Source: Anaerolineales bacterium (GTDB lineage: Bacteria > Chloroflexota > Anaerolineae > Anaerolineales > Villigracilaceae). From it: DNA of 17,298 nucleotides. The stretch covers positions 1 to 17,298 of the forward strand of contig JAICQC010000042.1 in the NCBI GenBank assembly GCA_025938055.1, written 5' to 3'. Both the position numbers and the translations under genes were made by a program. Shown one piece after another: positions 12,136 to 17,298 of this stretch (within the stretch, counting starts at the first letter, position 1; every line of letters starts with the position of its first letter). Below the pieces are notes generated by a model that was given only the letters and a program-made list of their open reading frames with translations, had not been told where the DNA came from and ran no database searches.

Positions 12136-14610
12136 ATGATGCGATTTGACCGTTTTACAGAACGAGCACAGGAAGCCGCCCAGCGCGCGGCGGAAATCAT
12201 CCAGCGCTACGGGCACAACCAGATCGATACCGAACACATCCTGCTGGCGCTGATCGAACAGCCCGGCGGGGTGATTCCCCAGATTTTGGAAAAACTGAGC
12301 GTCAGCCCTGAGGCTCTCACCGAGCGGCTGGACGCGACTTTGCGCGCCAGCCCCAAAGCCAATATCTTCGGCGGCGGCGCAGGGCAGATCTTCATTACCC
12401 CGCGTGTGAAGAGAATTATCGATTTAGCCAACGAGGAAGCCAACAGGTTGAAAGATGAATATATCTCCACAGAGCATATCTTCCTTGCCATCCTCACCGA
12501 GCGCAATACACCTGCCGCCCGCATTTTGGAATCCGCCGGGCTGACGCGTGACCGCGTCCACACCGCCGTTCAGGATTTGCGCGGCGGACAGCGTGTCACA
12601 GACCCTCAGGCAGAATCCCGTTACCGCACACTGGAGAAATACTCGCGCGACCTCACCCAGGCGGCACGCGAAGGCAAGCTTGACCCGGTCATTGGGCGCG
12701 ACAACGAGATCCTGCGCCTGATCCAAATCCTCTCCCGCCGCACCAAGAACAACCCGGTGCTGATCGGAGAGGCAGGCGTGGGCAAGACCGCCATCGCGGA
12801 AGGTCTCGCACAACAAATTGCCAACAACGATGTTCCAGAGATCCTTTCGGGCAAGCGCGTCGTCCAGCTTGACCTGGGCGCGATGATCGCCGGGTCCCGC
12901 TTCCGGGGTGAGTTTGAGGAACGCCTCAAAGCCATCATGGAAGAGGTCCAGCGCGCTCAGGGTGACATCATCCTGATGATCGACGAGCTGCATACCGTCG
13001 TTGGGGCCGGCGCGGCGCAGGGCGCGATGGACGCATCCAATATGCTCAAGCCTGCACTGGCACGCGGCGAACTGCAATGTATCGGCGCGACCACATTGGA
13101 TGAATTCCATAAGTACATCGAAAAAGATGCCGCGCTCGAGCGCCGCTTTGCGCCGATCTATGTGGAAGAACCGACGGTTGACGACACAATCAAGATGCTC
13201 TACGGCTTGCGCGACCGCTATGAAGCCCATCACAAAGTCCGTTTTGCAGATGATGCGCTGGTTGCCGCGGCTCGCCTGGCAGACCGTTACGTGACCGACC
13301 GCCGCCTGCCCGACAAAGCCATTGACCTGATGGACGAAGCTGCCGCCAAACTGCGTGTGGCACTGTATTCCATGCCGCCTGATCTCAAGGCAATGAAGAC
13401 CGAAATTGACAAATTACAAGCCGAGGAAGAACAATCCGGTTTGAGCCGCGATTATGAACGTGCCGCGCAGAAAAAATCTGAGCGGCTGCGCCTCGAGCAG
13501 GAATTCCACGAAAAGCGCGATAAATGGGAATCCGAACACCAGCTCGATGAAGTAGTGGATGTGGATGATATCGCTTCCGTCGTCCATCAATGGACGGGCA
13601 TCCCGGTCAGCCAGATGATGGAGACCGAAGCTACAAAACTCCTGCATATGGAAGCGCGCCTGCATGAGCGCATTATCGGTCAGGAGGAAGCCATCCATGC
13701 CATCTCAGACGCAATCCGCCGTGCCCGTTCGGGCTTGAAGGATCCATCCCGCCCCATCGGTTCGTTCATCTTTATCGGACCCTCGGGAGTCGGTAAGACA
13801 GAGCTTGCCAAGGCTTTAGCCTGGTTCATGTTCGACGATGAAGAAGCGCTGGTGCGCATCGACATGTCAGAGTATCGCGAACAGCATACTGTGAGCCGCC
13901 TCTTTGGCGCGCCTCCGGGATACGTCGGGTATGAAGAAGGCGGCCAGTTGACGGAAGCCGTCCGCCGGCGCCCGTACCGGGTGGTCCTCTTCGACGAGAT
14001 CGAGAAGGCGCATCCCGAGGTCTGGAATGCGCTGCTGCAAATTTTGGACGACGGCCGCCTGACGGATGGTCAGGGCAACAGCGTGGACTTCCGCAATACG
14101 GTTCTAATTATGACATCGAACCTTGGGACCGAATATGTACGCAAGGGTGGCGCGCTGGGCTTCCTCCAGCCGAAAGCATCCGGTGAGGAACGTGAGGCGC
14201 ACGATAAGGTAGAAAAAGCATTGCGATCCGCGTTCCGGCCCGAGTTCCTCAACCGCGTAGACGAGATCATCATGTTCTCACCGCTCACCATCGAACAGAT
14301 GGAGGAGATCGTCGTTCTGCAGATGAAGGAAGTGCAGGACCGCTTGAACGAATACAACATCACAGTCGAGCTGACCGATGCAGCCCGCAAGTGGCTGGCA
14401 AACGAGGGATATGATCCCGCCTTTGGTGCACGCCCACTGCGCAGAGCGATCCAGAAGTACGTAGAGAGCCCGCTGTCGGTGGAACTGTTGAGCGGTAAGT
14501 ACAAAGATGGCGCCACCGTCGAGGTGGATGTGGATGAGGAAAAGAATAAGATCATCTTTACCAAGTCTGAACCGATCAAGAAGAAGAGTCGGCAACACGC
14601 AGACGCTTAG
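12136..14610 (+). CDS. clpC: ATP-dependent Clp protease ATP-binding subunit ClpC (Hsp100 unfoldase)
   Basis: Hexameric unfoldase that feeds proteins to ClpP in cytosolic protein quality control. The 824 residues contain a double Clp N-domain (about 1-145), D1 ATPase with Walker A GEAGVGKT (211-218), Walker B IILMIDE (278-284) and arginine finger ERRF (335-338), and a short middle domain at about 415-465 with a UVR-like coiled coil. The D2 ATPase has Walker A GPSGVGKT (548-555) and Walker B VVLFDE (616-621). The short middle region excludes ClpB, and LGF at 674-676 is the ClpP-docking loop. All catalytic motifs are intact. AAAGGA 9 bases upstream supports the first of two adjacent ATG codons. 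No CIRCE or ctsR-mcsAB genes are seen. It appears monocistronic, ending at a hairpin terminator. Confidence 0.96.
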   Translation: MMRFDRFTERAQEAAQRAAEIIQRYGHNQIDTEHILLALIEQPGGVIPQILEKLSVSPEALTERLDATLRASPKANIFGGGAGQIFITPRVKRIIDLANEEANRLKDEYISTEHIFLAILTERNTPAARILESAGLTRDRVHTAVQDLRGGQRVTDPQAESRYRTLEKYSRDLTQAAREGKLDPVIGRDNEILRLIQILSRRTKNNPVLIGEAGVGKTAIAEGLAQQIANNDVPEILSGKRVVQLDLGAMIAGSRFRGEFEERLKAIMEEVQRAQGDIILMIDELHTVVGAGAAQGAMDASNMLKPALARGELQCIGATTLDEFHKYIEKDAALERRFAPIYVEEPTVDDTIKMLYGLRDRYEAHHKVRFADDALVAAARLADRYVTDRRLPDKAIDLMDEAAAKLRVALYSMPPDLKAMKTEIDKLQAEEEQSGLSRDYERAAQKKSERLRLEQEFHEKRDKWESEHQLDEVVDVDDIASVVHQWTGIPVSQMMETEATKLLHMEARLHERIIGQEEAIHAISDAIRRARSGLKDPSRPIGSFIFIGPSGVGKTELAKALAWFMFDDEEALVRIDMSEYREQHTVSRLFGAPPGYVGYEEGGQLTEAVRRRPYRVVLFDEIEKAHPEVWNALLQILDDGRLTDGQGNSVDFRNTVLIMTSNLGTEYVRKGGALGFLQPKASGEEREAHDKVEKALRSAFRPEFLNRVDEIIMFSPLTIEQMEEIVVLQMKEVQDRLNEYNITVELTDAARKWLANEGYDPAFGARPLRRAIQKYVESPLSVELLSGKYKDGATVEVDVDEEKNKIIFTKSEPIKKKSRQHADA

Positions 14611-14619
14611 AACAGATAC

Positions 14620-14654
14620 GAAAGACCGTCCAATGTGACGGTCTTTCTTCTTTC
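14620..14654 (+). terminator. Rho-independent terminator of clpC
   Basis: GAAAGACCGTC (14620-14630) and GACGGTCTTTC (14637-14647) pair exactly around loop CAATGT, followed by the pyrimidine-rich TTCTTTC. It begins 10 bases after the clpC stop. Confidence 0.9.
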
Positions 14655-14675
14655 AGTCCAAAATGCAAACAGGAG

Positions 14676-14723
14676 GTAGACAGGAACACAAGTACACACA
14701 TATTTCCTTGTGTTCCTGTCTAC
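14676..14723. repeat. Perfect 17-base inverted repeat between clpC and the metallopeptidase gene
   Basis: GTAGACAGGAACACAAG (14676-14692) is exactly complementary to CTTGTGTTCCTGTCTAC (14707-14723), with a 14-base loop. It lies after the clpC terminator and has no T-run of its own. The arms contain ACACAAG and TACACAC-like subrepeats that recur just outside. It may be a small dispersed element or a structured RNA end. Confidence 0.75.
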
Positions 14724-14790
14724 TTGTGTACCAATCCGTTTTTCCTAATCACAGGCTTATCGATTCAGTGTAAGATGGACAAAATAACTC

Positions 14791-14797
14791 AGGAGGT
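14791..14797 (+). promoter_or_regulatory. Strong ribosome binding site of the metallopeptidase gene
   Basis: AGGAGGT, 7 bases before the ATG at 14805; this fixes the start. A TAAGAT at 14771-14776 may be the -10 box, without a clear -35. Confidence 0.8.
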
Positions 14798-14804
14798 CCA
14801 TTAA

Positions 14805-16805
14805 ATGGAAACCAGCTCGAATCAACCTTCATCAACGCCAAAGATCATCGCCGCCATCGTAGCAATTCTTGTTTGTTGTTCCTGTGCTGCCATTGTCGGG
14901 GCGGCTGCACTTTTTATCCCTCTATTTCGGGATGCCGAAGTTCCTTTTACACCCCCGACGGAAAACACTGTTCCCCCTGGTCCCACCGCGGAGATCGACC
15001 GCCCGCCTGCGGACGAGATTTCCACACAGACACTCGAAACACTGGCAGAGGCGCAGGTTCCGGAAAACGACCCCTATGAGCTGGCATGTCGTTTGGAAGC
15101 GATCTGTGATGTCCCCACAACCGTACAGGCCAAGACCTACCAGGTGGGCGACACGGAAAAATTCTGGATCGTAAACTCGGATACCAACGAACATACGCAG
15201 ATCGATGCCACGCTGCGCTATATCACACCCCATTCCTATTTCTGGGCTGAAAATGGTACCGAGGTTGATGAAGCTGACATGAAGACCCTCATGGATACGT
15301 TCGAGGCAGAGATCTATCCTACGAACCGCGAATTCTTCGGCAGTGAGGCGAATCCCGGCGTGGATGGCGACCCGCACATTTATGTGATTTATGCCAGCAG
15401 CATCGGTCATAACATTGCGGGCTACTTCAGCTCATCTGACGCTTTCAACCCGCTCGTCAATGAGTATTCCAACGCCCATGAGACGTATGTGCTGGGGACC
15501 AGTCAGGATCTGGGCGATGCCTACACCTACGCCACCCTGGCACATGAGTTTGTGCACATGATCCAGAACGCCTCCGACCGCAACGATGTCTCCTGGATGA
15601 ACGAAGGGTTCGCCGAGGTGGGCGCGTTCCTGAACGGGTATGACATTGGCGGCGCCGACTGGCTCTATGTGCAGGATCCCGATATTCAGCTAAACACCTG
15701 GGTCAACAACGATTCTCCCGACTTTAGCGCACACTACGGTCAAAGTTTTCTTTATCTTACTTATTTCCTCGACCGGTTCGGCGAGGAAGCCTCGAAGGCG
15801 CTCACGAACAACCCCGAAAATGACCTGACCAGCGTGGACGATACGCTGGACGAACTCGATCTCACAGACCCGCTAACCGGCGAGAATATTACAGCCGATG
15901 ATGTATTCATGGATTGGGCAATTGCCATGTATCTGATGGACGAATCCGTCGGCGACGGGCGCTATACCTACCATAACTATCCCGGCGCTCCACAGGTGAC
16001 GGCGACCGAGTCTGTCTCCAGTTGTCCGGAATCGTTGAGCAGCACGGTCAATCAATATGGGATTGATTATTACAGCATTGACTGCGCCGGAGAGTACACA
16101 CTGCGCTTTACTGGCTCGACGGCGGTTGGCCTTCTGCCCGTGGATGCAAATTCGGGCGACTATATGTTCTGGTCGAACCGTGGCGATGAATCAGATATGA
16201 CGCTCACCCGCGAGTTCGATTTCACGAGTGCGAGCGGACCCATTACCCTGTCGTTCGCCATGTGGCATGACATCGAAGAAGATTACGACTATGCCTACAT
16301 CGAGGCATCCACAGATGGTGAAACCTGGGAGATCCTCCAATCAACTTCCAGCACAGATGAAGATCCCACCGGCGCGAACTACGGCTGGGGCTACAACGGC
16401 CAGACAAATGGCTGGGTAACGGAGGAAGTCGATCTCTCGCAATTTGTGGGGCAGACCATACAGATCCGCTTCGAGTATGTCACCGATGCAGCCCTCAACG
16501 GCGAAGGTTTGCTTGTAGATGACATTCGCATCGAAGCGATCGGGTACCAGGAAGATTTTGAAGCGGGTGAGGGAGACTGGGAAGCGGAAGGCTTCGTGCG
16601 CGTGGACAACGTCCTGCCGCAAACTTTTCGTCTGTCGCTCATTACCGAAGGCGATGACACCACTGTGACTCACATCGAACTCAACCCGGACCAGACGGTG
16701 GACATCCCCCTCTCCCTGGACGCTGGTGAAGAAGCCGTGCTTGTCGTCACAGGCGTTACGCGCTTTACAAGACTGCCTGCCGCGTATCAGATTGAGATAA
16801 AGTAA
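14805..16805 (+). CDS. Membrane-anchored HEXXH metallopeptidase with C-terminal jelly-roll domain
   Basis: Predicted zinc endopeptidase acting outside the cytoplasm. The 666 residues begin with a short polar stretch and one hydrophobic span at about 14-40 (cysteine-rich, LVCCSC), with no clear cleavage site, so it is probably a membrane anchor. A proline/threonine-rich linker follows to about 70. The catalytic core has TLAHEFVHMIQ (His247, Glu248, His251) and WMNEGFAE, whose Glu267 is the likely third zinc ligand, as in gluzincins such as the M30-like hyicolysin group. It lacks the HEXXHxxGxxH of immune inhibitor A (M6). From about 455 to 580, sequences such as DYAYIEASTDGETWEIL and LLVDDIRIEAIG resemble the MAM/carbohydrate-binding jelly-roll found in M6-type proteins. 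The protein is very acidic. It has its own strong ribosome site. The targets are unknown. Confidence 0.85.
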   Translation: METSSNQPSSTPKIIAAIVAILVCCSCAAIVGAAALFIPLFRDAEVPFTPPTENTVPPGPTAEIDRPPADEISTQTLETLAEAQVPENDPYELACRLEAICDVPTTVQAKTYQVGDTEKFWIVNSDTNEHTQIDATLRYITPHSYFWAENGTEVDEADMKTLMDTFEAEIYPTNREFFGSEANPGVDGDPHIYVIYASSIGHNIAGYFSSSDAFNPLVNEYSNAHETYVLGTSQDLGDAYTYATLAHEFVHMIQNASDRNDVSWMNEGFAEVGAFLNGYDIGGADWLYVQDPDIQLNTWVNNDSPDFSAHYGQSFLYLTYFLDRFGEEASKALTNNPENDLTSVDDTLDELDLTDPLTGENITADDVFMDWAIAMYLMDESVGDGRYTYHNYPGAPQVTATESVSSCPESLSSTVNQYGIDYYSIDCAGEYTLRFTGSTAVGLLPVDANSGDYMFWSNRGDESDMTLTREFDFTSASGPITLSFAMWHDIEEDYDYAYIEASTDGETWEILQSTSSTDEDPTGANYGWGYNGQTNGWVTEEVDLSQFVGQTIQIRFEYVTDAALNGEGLLVDDIRIEAIGYQEDFEAGEGDWEAEGFVRVDNVLPQTFRLSLITEGDDTTVTHIELNPDQTVDIPLSLDAGEEAVLVVTGVTRFTRLPAAYQIEIK

Positions 16806-16811
16806 TTCGCC

Positions 16812-16972
16812 GCGCTGAGCGGAACGTAGTGAAGTCATAGTGCGTTTATGATGTACCCATCCTTAAAAAGATGCCTTCCTAACCAACGCTTCGACTGCGC
16901 TCCTCCACACCTGCCCTGGTACGGCTTAAGCCGCACGGTGCCAGGGAGACCATTCATCGCTCCGCTCAGCGC
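16812..16972. repeat. Long imperfect palindromic element before the cupin gene
   Basis: GCGCTGAGCGGA (16812-16823) is exactly complementary to TCCGCTCAGCGC (16961-16972), 137 bases apart. Between them are CTTCGACTGCGCTCCTCC (16888-16905) and a nested palindrome at 16914-16946: CCCTGG and CCAGGG arms around the 12-base palindrome CGGCTTAAGCCG (16922-16933). It fills nearly all of the 185-base space between the metallopeptidase and cupin genes. The CTGAGCGGA...CTTCGACT style recalls the element at 871-949. Confidence 0.65.
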
Positions 16973-16990
16973 AGAGGTAACGAGGTAAAC

Positions 16991-17298
16991 ATGGCAACCG
17001 CACCGAAATCAGAAATATTGCACATGGCTGAACTTGTGACATACCAGGATGGCTCCGTGGTCAGCCGCCAGATCACCAAGGCAGATGCAGGCAATGTTAC
17101 GCTATTTGCTTTTGACAAGGATCAGGAACTCAGCGAACACACGGCCCCATTCGACGCGCTCGCCCATGTATTGGATGGCAGTGCTGAGATCCAGATATCG
17201 GGCAAAGCTTTTGAGCTGGGCACAGGTGATGCCATCATTATGCCAGCCAGGGAGCCCCATGCAGTAAAAGCGTTGACCCGCTTCAAAATGCTGCTGAC
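16991..17298 (+). CDS. Cupin-domain protein, 3' end outside window
   Basis: Small beta-barrel protein; many such single-domain cupins are metal-dependent enzymes or sugar/small-molecule binders, and nothing here narrows it. The 102 complete codons present begin MATAPKSEILHMAELVTYQD and contain cupin motif 1 as LSEHTAPFDALAHVLDGSAEI (His50 and His59 possible metal ligands) and motif 2 as GDAIIMPAREPHAV (His90). The frame is open to the window end, so about 10 or so residues are likely missing, judging by the usual 105-115 length. The start is the ATG at 16991; ACGAGG lies 5 bases upstream as a modest ribosome site. It follows a palindromic repeat that separates it from the metallopeptidase gene. 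Confidence 0.87.
   Translation, partial: MATAPKSEILHMAELVTYQDGSVVSRQITKADAGNVTLFAFDKDQELSEHTAPFDALAHVLDGSAEIQISGKAFELGTGDAIIMPAREPHAVKALTRFKMLL

Noticed and set aside
12424..13233. 269-codon open frame on the - strand
   Set aside because: Fully antisense to clpC, whose ATPase motifs in this stretch are intact; a by-product of codon bias.
1..17298. CRISPR array, tRNA or insertion sequence
   Set aside because: No regularly spaced direct repeats, no cloverleaf-like sequence and no transposase-like protein were seen on reading both strands.

Overview
The window is an ordinary-looking bacterial chromosome segment of about 17 kb. It is densely coded on both strands, with moderately high GC and short intergenic gaps, none over about 250 bases. 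No rRNA, tRNA, CRISPR array, transposase or phage module is visible. The gene set (trimethylamine-dehydrogenase-like flavoprotein, tail-anchored FHA protein, AI-2E permease, P1-family hydrolase, ClpC, large secreted metallopeptidase) together with many TATAAT boxes and dispersed intergenic palindromes suggests a Chloroflexota bacterium, perhaps Anaerolineae. That placement is inference from style and content, with no marker gene to prove it.

Layout. Positions 1-3019 (+): the C-terminal end of a PstB-type phosphate ABC ATPase, a thioredoxin-type arsenate reductase, and a three-cofactor TMADH-like oxidoreductase. Positions 3035-5450 (-): an NAD-salvage pair, nicotinamidase-like then nicotinate phosphoribosyltransferase-like. 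It reads away from a divergent promoter region shared with the FHA gene. Positions 5667-8982 (+): the FHA membrane protein with its own terminator, then a likely operon of AI-2E permease, small acidic protein and P1-family self-processing hydrolase. This operon ends at a perfect palindromic terminator that also serves the convergent holin-4-like gene. Positions 9062-10576 (-): the holin-4-like membrane protein and a GNAT acetyltransferase. Positions 10636-11891 (+): a small zinc-ribbon-like protein, a HIT protein and a half-size EamA transporter. Positions 12136-14610 (+): ClpC, with a promoter and hairpin terminator in its leader. Positions 14805-17298 (+): a membrane-anchored HEXXH metallopeptidase and a truncated cupin.

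Functional links. Phosphate uptake and arsenate reduction are plausible neighbours because arsenate enters by phosphate transporters. Nicotinamidase and nicotinate phosphoribosyltransferase are consecutive steps of NAD salvage. The rest reads as housekeeping or accessory genes in small transcription units.

The points most worth a second look are: the TMADH-like enzyme, which keeps its cofactor ligands but has lost two of three substrate-binding aromatics and whose 3' third has much lower GC; several genes whose TATAAT box lies only 8-9 bases before the start codon with no Shine-Dalgarno, suggesting leaderless mRNAs; a promoter that runs directly into a strong terminator ahead of clpC; and several families of imperfect intergenic palindromes. 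I did not find a convincing new defence or mobile system.
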